This document shows positions 35,968 to 49,806 of a stretch of DNA of 64,000 nt, one piece after another (the stretch's first letter is position 1; each line of letters opens with the position of its first letter). The notes below the pieces were generated by a model that was not told the origin of the DNA, did not search any database, and saw only the letters and a list, made by a program, of their open reading frames with translations. The stretch is from Caprimulgus europaeus (taxonomy: Eukaryota; Chordata; Aves; Caprimulgiformes; Caprimulgidae). The stretch lies in contig OU015534.1 in NCBI GenBank assembly GCA_907165065.1, positions 12,159,686-12,223,685 on the forward strand. The letters are read 5' to 3'. The position numbers and the translations under genes are program-made.

Positions 35968-38721
35968 CTGCAATTGGAAGGCAGAGAGGTGTGATTTAAA
36001 TAATTCAGTCAGCTCAAACCCTGCAATGTGCACGGGGATAAAAATGGAGCTGCCACCTCCCATTAACATTCTTCTTTAAAAGGCAGAAATCATTTCATAC
36101 TCTAGAACATGCATTTTTATATTACCATATATTGCTTGAAGTGGTTCTTAATGGAAGGATAAACAGAGCAATCATGTTATTAGACGTGCTTGACGCACTT
36201 ACCAGCAGCAGGCTAAATAAAGGTAATTCAACAGGGATGCAGGAATGTTTCTGCCATGGGGGTTCAGCTGGCAGTGGGAAGATGCTTGCTGGGCTGGGCT
36301 GGCCCTTAAGCTGATTTACAAAGGGATACAGTAAAGCAATCAGAGCATCACAGGTAGTCTGGAGCTATGCTTCTGCTTCCACAGAGACAGAATCTTAGGT
36401 AATAGGGAGTTCATGGACAGTGCTGTTAGATGGGTTGATGGGGGAATGCCTTGTAAGTATTACAGTACATGCAGGAGGGATACAGCCAGAGGAATTACCA
36501 ACTTTCACATCCACTATTTCACTGGGTGGTGTGTCAAACTGCAACCAGACAATAAACTGTTACACAAGAACTCTGTGACACTGACATCTCTGAAGTGTTA
36601 ATGAGAACCCAACTACTGAAAGCAAGCATTTCCAGATTTGCCATTTTACCAAAAGAACAAAGAAAGACAATGAGTGTGTGTGAGAGATTTGCAAAATACA
36701 CAAATACTTTAAGACAATGACTGAATTAAACTCTACAGTAAGTTTAAACCTCCTACGAACCACTCTAGTTAAAGTCATTAGTGACTTGTAATGCAGCTGT
36801 GCTTGACAAGGAACTAGGAAAAATGCTCAACCCAAATTAAGATCCTCAAGTACTTATTTTTTGGCAAAGTCATCAGGTTTCCAGTTTCCACATGGTTCAG
36901 CTGAAGAGGGCAGGCTCTTCAGCACAGGAGTATGCCTGCTCCGAGTGCTGGGGAGGATGCCTTTTCCAGCGCTACTGCAACACGAATGCTTATGAAATCG
37001 GTGGGGACTGAGCTGGCGTGGGACGGCAGCGCACGCAACCCACAACCAGACACCACACCACTGCCCATGGAGGACTCAGTGAGGGCAAACACATCCTGCC
37101 CAATATCGTGGCCTGAAGGAACACATTTCCTAGAGCACCCAAGAAACTGTCAGCCTCCCTCAGGCTTTCAAGGACAGATGATATCCATCCACCCTTTCCT
37201 TTGGAGAGCCACAAGCTTGACTTTTGCCAGCTCTTGGATGGTCAGCCTGCATGTCAGCAGGGGGCAGGTCTGGTGCCTTCTTACTGCAATCAGCTCTGTC
37301 TCATCTTGCTTCTCCTGTCTGCCCTGCAAATGGCCTACTTTCCAGCAAGCACAGGAAAAGCAATGCTAGGTGTTGCAGAGGCAGTAAGACATTCAGAGTG
37401 AAGGTGCAGAAAAGACAGAGAAAAAAGGAGGAGGGCAAAAGGCTAAAGGAGCTGAGCAGACCTTTCCCTGTCCTGGGGGCCTCTGCAGTCTTGGGGTGGC
37501 AGTGAGCATCAGGTCAGCAGTCTCAGGTACAAGGAAGTAAATACTGGGAACCATCAGTGCAATGGTACAGTTCCCAGCTCCTTCCTCCACATCCAAACCA
37601 CCTCCCCATCATGCCTTTTTCTTCCATGGTCCCTTGGGTATGTACTATAACCAAGGCAACCCCTGGGCTTTGTAAAAAAACAGGGGCTGGAAAAGGTACT
37701 GACTAGCAGGCACTGTGAGTACAGGGAGCAGTGTGCAGCTAAGGTTAAAAGCATCTTCTGACTAGAACCAGGGAAAAGAGAATTTGCTGTTAATCTCCAG
37801 GTCAGAGAGGGCTAACACTCAATTCTGTGATTTGTTCAAGCAGGGACTCGGTGCTAAAGGTGGCCATAGTGCAGAAGGGGGCCTGCAAGAACAGACAGAC
37901 TCAAAAGATGGAAAATCTGTGGAAATCTGAGCTACAAATCACCTGCAAGGAGAGGGGGAACGGGATAGTGTGGACCTGCTGGGCCCCACATGGGAAAGGC
38001 AGGACACATACTTCAGCCTCCCATCAGAGAGCTGTCTAGCTGGTCTGCCCTGAACCCAGTGGTCAGCATCAGCAGTAACATCCTCTTCAGGGCAAAGCTA
38101 CCTGTGAAACAGTAGCAGGAAGCATGCCTTAGAGACAGCAACAAGACAAAGAGAAAGGGAAAGAGGCAAAGTAGTAAGAGAAAAAGGAAAATTGACAGAG
38201 GAATACACAACAATTGTAAAATGAACATGTATAGGACTTCCCTGCACAGGGGGAGGATGCTCATTTTGGTAAGGTCCACAGACACTTCACATTGCTGAGA
38301 TTAACCTTGTCCTGCCCTTACTGCAAGAGGACATTTCTGTGCAAACAGCTCTCTGACTGCAGACCTCTGCCCCAGGACAGCCCGTAGCCTGCTGCTGTGC
38401 TGAGCTGATCCTGCTGACGCACAAAACAAGCCAGAGGTTGCTGGGATGAGCACAGACTCAATGAGGTTCCCCTGTGGCATAACAGGGACCCAGCCTGACA
38501 CAAGCCTGTCTCCCATCATGCCACATGGAGAGAGGAAATGACCTTCAAAGCAAATCCTACACTGTGAGCAGGAAAAAACAAAGTTGTGGGTTTGGGAACC
38601 TCCCTTGCAAAGTGGAAAAGTCACGGGAGACTGCAGTCAGTTGGCTGCACCCAAAAACACTCCGGCAAAGGGCTACACTGTTGAAACCCAAGTAGGAGCA
38701 CTGCAAGGAATAATTCCTTAC
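35968..38721 (-). other. PTPRF: PTPRF intron, 2,754 nt
   Basis: GT-AG intron between Ig3 and FN3-1. I see no repeat, RNA gene or extra exon in it. Confidence 0.85.
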
Positions 38722-38991
38722 CTTTGACAGTGATCTGGGCTGTGGCTTCAATCATGCCAAGGGAGGAGATGGCCACGCAAGTGTAGTTGGCAGACTGCAT
38801 GATATTATTCAGCTCCAGGACGTTCCTACCGACGGGCATCTCATCCTCTTTGGTCAGTTCCTCCACACCAGCCATCCACTTCACGTAGGGCATCGGAGCA
38901 CCTACTGCCACGCACGTGAGGTTCACGCTCCCCCCAGGCATCACCTCATGGTTGCTTGGAGGAATAGAGAATCGAGGAGCAACACGTCGCA
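38722..38991 (-). CDS. PTPRF: PTPRF exon: Ig3 domain complete
   Basis: The exon is 270 nt, symmetric phase 1-1. The first two bases complete a valine to give [20 protein letters not shown], then [36 protein letters not shown], and [20 protein letters not shown], ending QITVK. The two cysteines of the Ig fold are in NLTC and NYTC, each within an N-glycosylation sequon, and the core tryptophan is in VKWM. Acceptor GTTGCAG, donor GTAAGGA. The junction with the Ig2 exon gives [13 protein letters not shown], which is the human form without the four-residue meB insert. Confidence 0.96.
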
Positions 38992-41900
38992 CTGCAACAA
39001 GGAGGAGACAGCTGGTAGTGTCACAGAACTAGTAGAGAGCATTTAGTTGCATTGTGGGGGTATGTGAAGGGGGTTCAACATTTTTGCCTGTCTATCCCTT
39101 AGGACAGATAAAATGAAGTGCAAAAGCTGTTCACTGCTTTGCCAAATTGCACACACTTTGCTCTACTTCCTTAGCCACTGGCATCTTATTAGAAGAACTC
39201 ATTAAGGCATGGCTCAATCCATTCCCTCCAAACATAGCCCTTTGAAATCATATTACTAACATGAAACATTCCTCCATTCAAATTACATCCCTTTAATTAG
39301 AGAGCATGCAGAAATGCCAGTCACACACTGTCTCTGTGCAGGGCCCACTGAAGCTCTGCAAAATGGTATTACCTTCTCAATTTATTATCTCTAGAGTAAA
39401 GCAACTCATTGTCCCTTAAACCTCACAGGGTCTGGGCAGGAGCAGCAGAAGGGTTTCTTTCTGAATTAGCACACGAGTGCTGCTAAATAAAATATAATTC
39501 CTTTCAAAATGTAACTCAGGTTCTACCTTGGCTCAGAAAAAAAGAGTCACCAGAGCTGCATGACATTGTCAGGGCCTGAACAGATCACCTTGCTGGGCAG
39601 GAGAGAACTAATCCTGACAGATGTGAGATCATATCCATTTTGACAGAAGAGAGCTGGGCTGGCAGAACCCTTCCCACCTTTGTGGCAGCACTTCGGGAGA
39701 TGTATTCCTCCTTATTTCATTGCACAGCTTCTCTTCATATCAATCCCTTGCTGGGTATTTCATTCAAGACTTATTTGTAAGCAACTCTCAGCTACAATAA
39801 AGCTCTAAAGCTGCCTGCCATATGCATTCCCGTCAAGAAAATGACACTGAGAAATGAGGCCCCTTCTTCAGGGTTAGTGTTATGGGCCTATTTAAGCAAG
39901 GGTAGAGAAACAACTGTGCTCGGTAAATCTTTGTCTCCTCTGGGCAAGCTCATTTTAGTCTGTAGTTAAAAAGGGAAACTGCTTGCACGTGTCTCGCCCA
40001 GCAGCCCTGCCCTCCTCCAGCTTCCTCCACCAGAAAGGCAGCCCCAGAGCATTGGCCAGGTTCACGACTGACCGGCTCCTCCATCAGTGCACTGGGCTGG
40101 TGGAGCAGCGAACAGGCACAGCACTGGGGAAAGGTGGAAACTGGGCAGGAGCCTGAGTGGTGCCAGCTCACAACACACCACAGGCACGACTGGCCCCATG
40201 GGTGCTGGGGGCCTGGGGGGACACAGCTTTGCTGGCCTGGCTCCTGCCACCACGGCGTCTCTGCAGACAGTAAAGCTGCTGACAGCCTGGTGAGCCGCAG
40301 AGGTGCCAGCTCCGCTTGCCAAGCTGACTCTCCCCAAATCAAATTTCACTAGTGCTCTCTTTGATGATTCATCCCCAAACCAACAGGCTTGCAGAAATAG
40401 ACTGAACACGGAAGCCCCCACGCTAGCATGTACAACAGAGCTAAGTCTTTGTGATAAATTAGACAATACTGTCAACATTGTGTGTGTACTACACATCGTC
40501 TCGGTGACAAAACAGGGCTCATTAGCTCCGCACCAGTCAGGGGAAGGACAACTTGCTTCGCTTTTTGGTTTTTTGAACATCTAAATCCGAAGTCTTGCTG
40601 GTTGTTTCTTTTAATCAATTATTAATTCTCAAATCAATGACTACATGAGTGATCACCAGTGAGGCATTACCTGACTGACGGGGCAGTGCTCCCCAAACGA
40701 GACAGAACTAAAAGTGTACTCAAGTACTATGCAGTCATGAGAATACGGAGTTCACCTTATGGACATGGCAATGGTTTAACATGATGGCCTGTATTTTCCA
40801 ACCAAAGCATCACAGCACCATTCGTTAAGGGTGATGTTTCATTTTCCAATGAATGTGGTGTCAAATTATTTCAGGTAGAAGCTGTTCAAATTCTGTCCCA
40901 TCCAAGGACCAACCCACCCATTCCCACTGTATTAAAATAAAAAAGAGCAAACTTCGAGGATAAAGCCATAGGTGTGCAGAGCACTCACATACATGCACCA
41001 AGCAAACAGACTGGCAGGCACTGGAGGCCACTACAGAGTCAGAGGGAAAGCGGTGTGAGGGCAGGACAGGGAGAGGGAAGGTGCCCAGGAACTTGTGTAC
41101 AGGGACATGGAAAGATGAGACTGGAGGACAAGAGGCCATGCAGGAAGGTTAGAGCCCAGCAAGCACACAAACAGATTCTGATTCCCAGCCTTGTGAGACC
41201 AGAGGCAGCACAGCCCGCTGTAGACTCCCCTGCACCTCACACTGTGCCCCTGTGTCAAGCACTGCTTTCAGGGTACTCCTGGGGCCATGCTGAGCCCCAT
41301 CAGCTCTGTGTCCCCCTTGAAGTGTCCTGCAGAGGCAGTGCCTGTGGGCGCTGCAGCCATCTCTCCCCAGGGCAGCCAGCAGCCAACTGTCCCCAGAAGC
41401 ACTTCAAAGCAGCCAGGAGCTCTCTCATCAACGCTTTGCAGGGTGAAGGGAAGGGCTGAGCCGCTCTGTAAGTCACTTTCCCCTGTCCTGCCCACAGGGA
41501 AGCAGCAGAGGTGGTCGATGTGTTCAAGTCCCTAGAGAAGGGATGAACAGCAAGGAAAACTCTCCTGCAGCTCAAACCATACAGAGGCTGGGCAGGCTGC
41601 AGCATCGACCTTGACACGGGCCATGCCTCCTGCGCACCGCAGCCTGCAGCATGGCAAGAAGCTGTGCGGGGCCTCACCTCTCAAACCAGCCAACAGAGGA
41701 GCAGTTCCACAGGCCTCTGCGGTGTATTTCTGCGACCCAGAACGGCCGAGCTGGCCTCCCCTCGTTAGCACACCGGCAGAGCTGCTAAGAGGAGCTTGTT
41801 GCTCTGCACCAGAGAGCAGCGGCGCCCAAGGCACCGCAGCTGCTAAAAATGGATGGCATGTGTAGGGGTCAGCTCCCAACACAGGAGGCAGGAGGGGGTC

Positions 41901-42912
41901 AGGGCAATGCCTTCGGTGAGAGATCTGGCCCAGACGACACTCTGGCAGGAGCGCGTGCGAAGGAAGGGACGGGCTCCATCAGCCTCCCAGCCTCTTGGGG
42001 GATAATTGGCAGCTTCTCGTCCCCGTCAGTGCGGAGGGAGAAGGGGAGATGCTGTCAGTTAGCATTAGTGAGAGCTGGCAGAGCTCTCACAGCAGCTTGC
42101 AGAGCACCATCAACACATTCCTCAGGCTCAAGCCAGCGATTTAAGTCGCTTGCTTTTCTAGCCTAAGAGTCTGGTAATAATTTAAATCAGTGTAACTCCT
42201 CAAAAAGCAGCATTCTTAGAATTTCTGTCCAATTTACAAGTCAAGTCACATGGCCTAGCACAGCCCATGATGCTACCTTAAGTGCTCCAGAAAATTTTGT
42301 TGTTCTTCATTTATTGCAGCAATGAAATTTCTCTTTTTATTACAATTTTCTTGACAAGAATTTGCAGTATTTTTTTTAATCTTCTTTTTGGACTGATGTC
42401 AGAGAAGGTGGTTTGGAGGTTTTGCAAGAACAGCACAGGGAAAATTGCTCTGAATATTAAAATGATTTCAATGGACAATAGTATAATTCAGAGGTTTAGT
42501 TAAACCAGCAGACTGTCAAAAATTAGATTCATTGTCATTTATCCCAAGAATAGTGCTGCTCCACTGTTCAGCACGCCTCCCTGGGAAGTGAAGTGAAACC
42601 CTGGAGCAGTGAGCAGTGCAGTGCAACCTGAGCCTGTGCCCTGGATCCCACAGGACAGGGAGAAAGGACCGTGTGGAGACTGGTTCCCCACTCACTGGGG
42701 TCACCGTGGGGAAGAAGGAGGGGAGCAGGCAATGCAATAGCCACAGAGATTGAGAGATGTTAATAATTCAGCATGCATTAACATGCACATTTCTTGCCTT
42801 GAGAGCAAAGAGCATTAATCGATTGCCCGGCTCCTTTCAACATGGGAGTGGCTGTTTCCCAACGTGTCAGGTTCCCTCTCAGGGTGACATTACCCCCTTG
42901 GAGAACCAGGGA

Positions 42913-42927
42913 CCCCCCCCCCCCCCC
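42913..42927. repeat. C15 homopolymer
   Basis: Fifteen consecutive C on the plus strand (G15 in the PTPRF transcript), followed by gtccctgctcctg. The run length is likely to be variable and prone to sequencing error. Confidence 0.95.
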
Positions 42928-45906
42928 GTCCCTGCTCCTGTCTGCAAGAATTGTAGGCTCTGAGCTCTGGGCACGAGTGCTTGGGGCTCCCAGGCTGGTG
43001 CTGTTAGCCCCTCTCTCGCATGCTGAGACACTGCTGGCATACAGCAAGGATCTGCTGGAAATCCAACAGTGCCAGGAGGAATGCCCATGCTTCCAAAAAC
43101 GTGAGGTGCTGCTAGGGAAGGGGAAACCAAACTGCTTTTCCCTGCTGGCTGTCTTGGCCACAGTACAGCTGAGCAAAAGACAATGCTAACACCCCTCTAA
43201 GCTTGCAGAGATGAAGGGACCTCTACTTGCCTGCTCTTGCTTCTGGGTTTCCTTCCCGCCATGCCTACCTGGCATCTAACTCTGGGTTTCATCTTCCCCT
43301 TTCCTGTCACCCCCATCGCAGCCTCACGGGGCACTGCCCCATGATGATGGAGAGCTGTGCCTGTGCTCTGCACACTGCTCTGCTCCTCTCTGAGGCCATA
43401 CCAGCTGCTCTGGTCCTGCACCACCATCCTGACATCCTCCCCACTTTGCTCCTCCTCTGCACAAAGGAACAGCAGTCCGAAGTCTCCTTTGCTGTGAAGA
43501 AGGACCAGCACTGCCTGGGCTGTGCTGCTCCTCCCCAGCCCCCAGCACAGCAAAGGCAAGTTCAGAGAGCTGTGCTCTACCCTCCCAACAGGCATGAGTA
43601 GTAAAGTGATGCAGGGGCACATTTTTGAGGAGATGAGACTGCCCAATTTCATTACCCCAGCCAGGCAAGCTGGAGAATTCTAGGCACATGGGGTGCATTC
43701 TTACCCTCCACTGCTAACCTGCCCAAAACTCCCACCTTCCTAATGGAATCACCTCGTCAGAGCTGGGAAAGACTGAGTTTAGGAGAAGTCCTCAAACATG
43801 ATCATCAGTCTGCACGGTTTACTCATCTGTAGACACCTTTCATCTCTCCCTAGTGCTATCATTTTGAGGAAGGACTTCAAATGGAAAGGCAGTTGCTGGA
43901 GTCTCACAATCTATTGACAGAATCAACAGCAGGAGAGGAAAAATTGGGACCAGAAAAAATGCATTTACAGTCTAATCTTGTGCTCAAACAATGCTGTACT
44001 ATTTATGCTCCCAATGCATCCTTGAGTGCTGACATTTTATAGACAATTTCCAAAACAGGGCCTTGCCATTTTTGGATTATATTTCAGCTATAACTTTTAG
44101 GTCTAATTATTTGCGCTGACAACCACATATAAAAGAGGATATATCATTACAGTGGTGCAGCACTGGAGACACATCAGCATTCAGCATACTGACATACTAA
44201 TAGCAAAGTAAGGGAGAGCAAGATTGTGGAGCTATGCAATTTGCATTCGCTCTCTGAAATTTCTCTGATGAAAATAACACAACATTAAGGAGGGGAATAA
44301 GAGAAAAGATCCACTGTATCAAGATAAAATAACTCGTTAATAAATAACCTTGTAGCAGTCACAGAGCAATAATTAAATGCATGGGTGAGCAGTACACAGT
44401 TTTAAGTAAAGCTGGAAAAATGTAAGATGTAATTATCAGTGCCAAACAAATTATAAGCACAGCAAATCCCAATGGAATATTTAGAAACTAATTTCTGGCT
44501 TCACATTAAATATTTGTGTACGTGGGTATTTTTTGTGGGGTAGGAAGGAGGGGTCGACACAAAGAATAAGAAATTAGCCGCTCCTGCTGGCTTATATCCA
44601 CTCTCAGCTGCCTCCCCTCGGCTAAACCATGCGGCTAAAACATTTAAGTGCCCCGTCAAAGGTTTACTCTCCAGAGGTGCCTGAGCCACCACAGCGGTGC
44701 TCCAAATTCACTGAAATCTGGGAGGCTTTGGGCCTTGGCTTTAATTTCTTCTCTTTTCTTCCTTGTTCTCATTTTTCATCATTGTCTTGGGCTCAGGTAA
44801 TTTTATCCTCTAACAAATCTATTTTTAGAGGGTAAACAAGAAGGGCCCCGTGCCCCAGTACAATCTAAATGAGAGCACGTTCCAGGGAGAGAACCAGGAG
44901 CAAAGTCAGTGTACTGGAACAACTGCTATGACAACTTGTTAAAACTTGTTCCACTGATGATTATAAGATCAATTCATGCAGCTGCCTGATGGCATGTGTG
45001 AGAGGAGCCAGGGTCTCTTCCCCATGCCAGCCAGGAGCAGCACTGGGCTGGAGAGCCACGGTGAGCATCCATGTCCTCCTGCGCCTGTGAAGGGATGGAC
45101 CCACACGGTACCTGTTCGGTGAAGGAGTCATCTCTGGAAACTAGCTCAGGATTTCTGCCAATAACACCAGCCTTCCTCAGCATGAAATCATGAGTGCCTC
45201 AAGCTAGGTCTGAAGCTAGATTTAATTTAAAAGCTGGAGTTGCCTTTCACTATTGTCCTTTATTCACTTCTGGCTCTCTGAGGGCAGCTGGATGGAGCAG
45301 GGCAAAGCACAGATCAGGTTTTGCTGAGTGGCTACAAGCTTCAGCCACACATTGCTATGAGCCTCCCTGAGCCATCCTAGGTGAGGCTGGGGCTACTGCC
45401 AGAGCTCCCCGTTCTCCTGCCAGCAAGAGAAAGACCCAGCCCAGGAAAGAAAGGAGAGGCAGACCTGCTCATGCAAAGGGCCCTTGTCCAAGCATGGAGA
45501 ACTGGTCACCCCCAGAGCAGGGACTGCTGAGGAGCAGGGAAGCTCAACAAGAGGACCTTGAATCTCTCAGGCAGCTGCCTCTGCTGCCCTGTGGAAAGGG
45601 AGGGCGGCACGCTGGGTTCTTCTCCAGCTGAGATCAAAAGTAAGCTGTTCACCTCTAGAGAAAGTTAAAACTTTTAAAGCTACAGGAGAAACTGAAGAAC
45701 CCATTCTCCCTAGCAGCTCGTGAGGGGACTGGAGATCATTCTGATCTCTGCTTCCAAAGACTGCTCTTGATCTCTGGCCAGAAAGCAGCAGCAGTTTAGA
45801 GGTATTAGACTGGCACCTAGCACAGGTAATGGGTTAGAGAAGGACCCCACATACAGTAGCATGCACTTCTTCCCACCCTACCTTTGAACAAAACTGCCCT
45901 GGCTGG

Positions 45907-45922
45907 TATTTGCATGCAAAAT
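45907..45922. promoter_or_regulatory. Candidate POU-type palindrome
   Basis: A perfect 12-bp palindrome TTTGCATGCAAA at 45909-45920 overlaps an exact octamer ATTTGCAT at 45908-45915 and, on the other strand, a one-mismatch octamer. This arrangement could bind a POU-protein dimer; function is inferred only. Confidence 0.25.
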
Positions 45923-48900
45923 ATATTCTGTGCATTTTAAATCTCAAGCAACAAAGACATGCAAGCAAGCTATCAATGCCATCACCAGAGTCACAGCAAA
46001 CAGTAAGCACATTTCGTCAGGCACGCTGTGGCCGTGCCTGGAAGGGAGCCAGAGTCTGTAGGGCCCCCTCCCCTTCTGGGGATGGCTCTCCTCTCCCTAC
46101 TGGAAAAGTCCCATCTGATGTGGCGTACTGAAGATGGATAAGAAGTGAAAAGGACCAACCTTCTCGCTGATCTGAGAGATGAAAGTTTGTTTTGTTTGAT
46201 GGCAGAGTGCGATGAAGATGAGGAGGGAATAAAAAAAGACAAGGAAAAACACAGAGAGTAAAAACAGGCCAAGCTTCATCTGTCCGCACACCACTGAAAC
46301 GACAAGACAAGACTACAGAGGTCAGCCGTGACTTCCCACCGTGCACACACACCACTCCATGTCGTGGACGAGAGTGCACCGCACTCACACTGCTCTGGCC
46401 CGGAGTGGGGCTGGCCCCTCCGCCTCCTGACCCGCTCACTGCTCACCGAGGCAGGGCGGAGGGGACCGCGTGTCCCACACATACTCACATGGAGGGTGCC
46501 TCCAGGGCAGCCCCACACCAGGCCAGATGCTGGAAGCACAGACACATTTACATGTCCAAAACACTCATGCACACACACAGAGCAAGGGACTCCAGCCATC
46601 GCACAGACTGACGTGCTCCCACACACCCACTCCAGCTATAAAGATGATGGCAAAGGCACTTTAAACCCCTTGACCTGGGAAGAGCATATACATAGATACG
46701 AATTTCATAAAGTATGAAAGAAATGTTCCAAGTGGTGAATGGAGTATCTTCTACCATGAAGAGCTGCTCCCCCTCTCCAAACAAAGAGCTAAATGCAGCA
46801 GAGAGGTATGAGGCAAGTGACAGACATGCGCAGTCTCAGCTGGGCTCAGTTTCAGGAGAACGTTATTGGTACACTGTGCTGCGAGTGAGAGGTGGACAAG
46901 AAATCAGAAGGACAAAAACACCCAGAGAGAATTGAGCAGGTCCCAGTTTTTGTTCCTGCGGGAGAGACAGTAGAAGGTTAGTTGCATTTTCCTTACAGAC
47001 AAAGGAGATCTTCTTTCTCTAGCGGGAGTGACCTCACTCCAGCTACAGATCTGTGGCTTATCGGCTGTAATCGAACCCTCGCTGAGAGAACAGAGAAGTA
47101 GATTTGATAGTTAAAAGAGTGCTTATGAGTCACATTTTTGATGGGGGAAGGAGAAGGTGAGCGGAGGAATGTGCTTTCCAGCAGAAATACTGCAAATCAG
47201 AGAACAGCATGTGACATCACACAGTGCAACAGTACAGTCAGCCATTTCCAGTGATTAGTGGACAGGATTTTAACCAACACTGACATGGTACAGAGCAGGC
47301 AACAAACTGCCAATAACAGCTACAACAGTGGCCTACCAAGTGTAATGGAGCTTGCAGGAGAACAGCAAAACAGTTGTTTACATTTCTTCAATTGAACTGA
47401 TACCAGGGGACCAGAACCAGCCAACTTGGAGCTTAACAGATCCATAAGCGAGGGCCACATCCAGTGAGGATCTGCACTCAGACATCCTCAAAACAAACAG
47501 TCCTAACTTAAGGCCCAGGTTTCCTCTAGCCTGCTTCAGACAAGGGATTTACCTCTTGGTCCACAAAACGTTAACATAAGGCTCATTTAATCCTGCGAGA
47601 CCCTGTGATGGGACAGAACCTCTTTGTTGCTGCTCCCAAGCCACCACTTTATTTCCCAGTCTAATGGAGTGTATCACATCTGCATGGCGTCAGCAGACAG
47701 CAAAGTCCTTCAGCCTTCCGCTCAGCTCTTCCCAACAGGAAAGATTTGTTCCCTGCCCTTGCCCAAGAAGGAGAGTGTTTCTGGCAAACTGGGCATACCC
47801 ATGAATGACTGCATTTCTGGAAAGCAGCACTAACACTGCAATAGGCCAACACAAACTCCAACTGCTGTAAAGGTGGACCAACCTCCCGCACCCGCTGGGA
47901 CAGCGTGACTGAAGAGCAAGAGGTTGGTGAAGGGTGTAAGACTGGGGGATGATGCGGAACCAGCTACAGGAACAACTGTCCCTGCTGCAGCCTCCTCCTG
48001 CCCTTGGGAAGGGCTGATGGCCACCAGCCACCCCAAAAGGACTTGCTGTGGTGCTGCTTGGTCTGCCCACAGGCAGAGTGAAGGGTGCTGCTGCAGCTGG
48101 GGAACGGCCAGGAGCTTTGTTTTGGGGAGCCCGGCAGGGATCGCACTGCATCAGTGTGCATGGACAGGAGTAGGCTCTGGCAGTGGCTTCCCCCACGTGT
48201 TGACACTTCAGATTAGAGTTGGAAAGGTGAGGAGACACACGTGAAACAAGCTAATTCAAACAGATTACTTTCTGGTCTGTCGAACAGGAACAAGTTTGGG
48301 GCCTGCCATTTGTCACTAATTGCTGGATTATCTCTTAATCTCTTATTATATTAGTGGTTTATGGGGAATAAAACCCAGTAGCGGGCTATTTTGGAAGAGC
48401 CGTAAGGCAAGAGGGAACACCTGGGCAGAAAGTTCTCTCTTCTTTCCCTTTAGTTAATGCTTAAACAGCTGCTGCTTTATCTGAGATAAACCTGAGGAAT
48501 GGTAAATTGAAAGTTTCATCTCTTTACAGATCCCATTCACTTGCTCCCTTATCTCCAGTTCTCCATCCATGTCACTCCTAAGGTAAGAAGCACGTATTGC
48601 CAACAGTTTTTCTGCTTTTTTACAAAGCAAATGACTCTGAGCAGTGACAGCAAATAACATCTGCCCCTGACGTAGGGACACCTGGCTGGGGTTACCCCTG
48701 TGCAGAATGCCACAGCTCACCAGGCATGCTAACATGTTCCCATGAACCTGAGCTGACTGGCAGCTAACTCAAACATGCCAGTCTACATGCAAGACAAAGC
48801 AAGTCAAGTCACGTGAGAAATGCCATCAGAGGATAGCAAACCCCAGAAGGTAAAAATGGGGCTCCTTTTGAGATCCAAGTTGAAACAGCAAAGAAGCAAA

Positions 48901-48974
48901 GAGCAAGGCTGTATCAGAGACACATCTGCCAGTCCTGACTGTCAGATGGCTCCAGCACTCTGTAGGTAGAAATT

Positions 48975-49806
48975 CCCATGCTGACTTTAGACCTGGACAC
49001 ACTGGAGAGTTGGGTGGAAAGGAACCTGATGAGGTTCAACAAGAGCCAGTGCAGAGTCCTTCACCTGGGGAGGAATAACCACACTCATCAGTACAGGTTA
49101 GGGGCTGACCTGCTGGAGAGGAGCTCTGTGGAAAAGGAGCTGGGTGTGCTGGTAGACAGCAGGCTGGCCATGAGCCAGCAGTGTGTCTTCGGGGCCAGGA
49201 AGGCCAACAGTATCCTGGGGTGCATTAAAAAGAACGTGGCCAGCAGGTCGAGGGAGGTTCTCCTCCCCTCTACTCTGCCCTGTGAGGCCACATCTGGAGC
49301 ACTGCATCCAGTTCTGGGATCCTCAGTTCAAGAAAGACAGGGATCTTCTGGAGAGTCCAGTGGAGGCCACAAAGATGATGAGGGGCCCAGAGCATCTCCC
49401 ATATGAGGAAAGGCTGAGAGAGCTGGGACTCTTCAGCCTGGAGAAGAGAAGATTGAGGGGGGATCTTATCAATGTCTATAAATATCTGAAGTGCAGGGGC
49501 CAGATGGATGGGGCCGGGCTTTTTTCTGTAGTACCCAGTGACAGGACAAGGGGCAATGGGCAAAAACTGGAACACTGACAGTTCCAGACAAACCTAAGGA
49601 AGAACTTCTTTACTGTGAGGGTGACAGAGCACTGGGATAGGCTGCCCAGAGAGGTTGTGGAGTCTCCATCTCTGGAGATGTTCAAAACCTGCCTGGATGC
49701 CCTCCCGTGCAACCTGTTGAAGGGAACCTGCTTTGGCAGGGGGTTGGACTGGATGATCTCCCGAGGTCCCTTCCAACCCCTGCGATTCTGTGATTCTGTG
49801 ACTCAA
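48975..49806 (+). mobile_element. CR1 LINE, 5'-truncated copy with reverse-transcriptase C-terminal region
   Basis: This 830-bp copy keeps the end of CR1 ORF2. Frames encode [66 protein letters not shown], then [48 protein letters not shown] and [13 protein letters not shown], and finally [20 protein letters not shown]. The frame shifts around 49263-49285, consistent with two single-base losses relative to the consensus I remember, and a stop lies near 49577. The 3' end has the ATTCTGTGATTCTGTGA tail of CR1. It runs opposite to PTPRF and is less decayed than the other repeats here. It is not capable of coding for a working protein. Confidence 0.93.

Noticed and set aside
46460-46640. CA-rich zone suggestive of a microsatellite
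   Set aside because: The CA units are scattered and interrupted, with no run long enough to call a repeat array.
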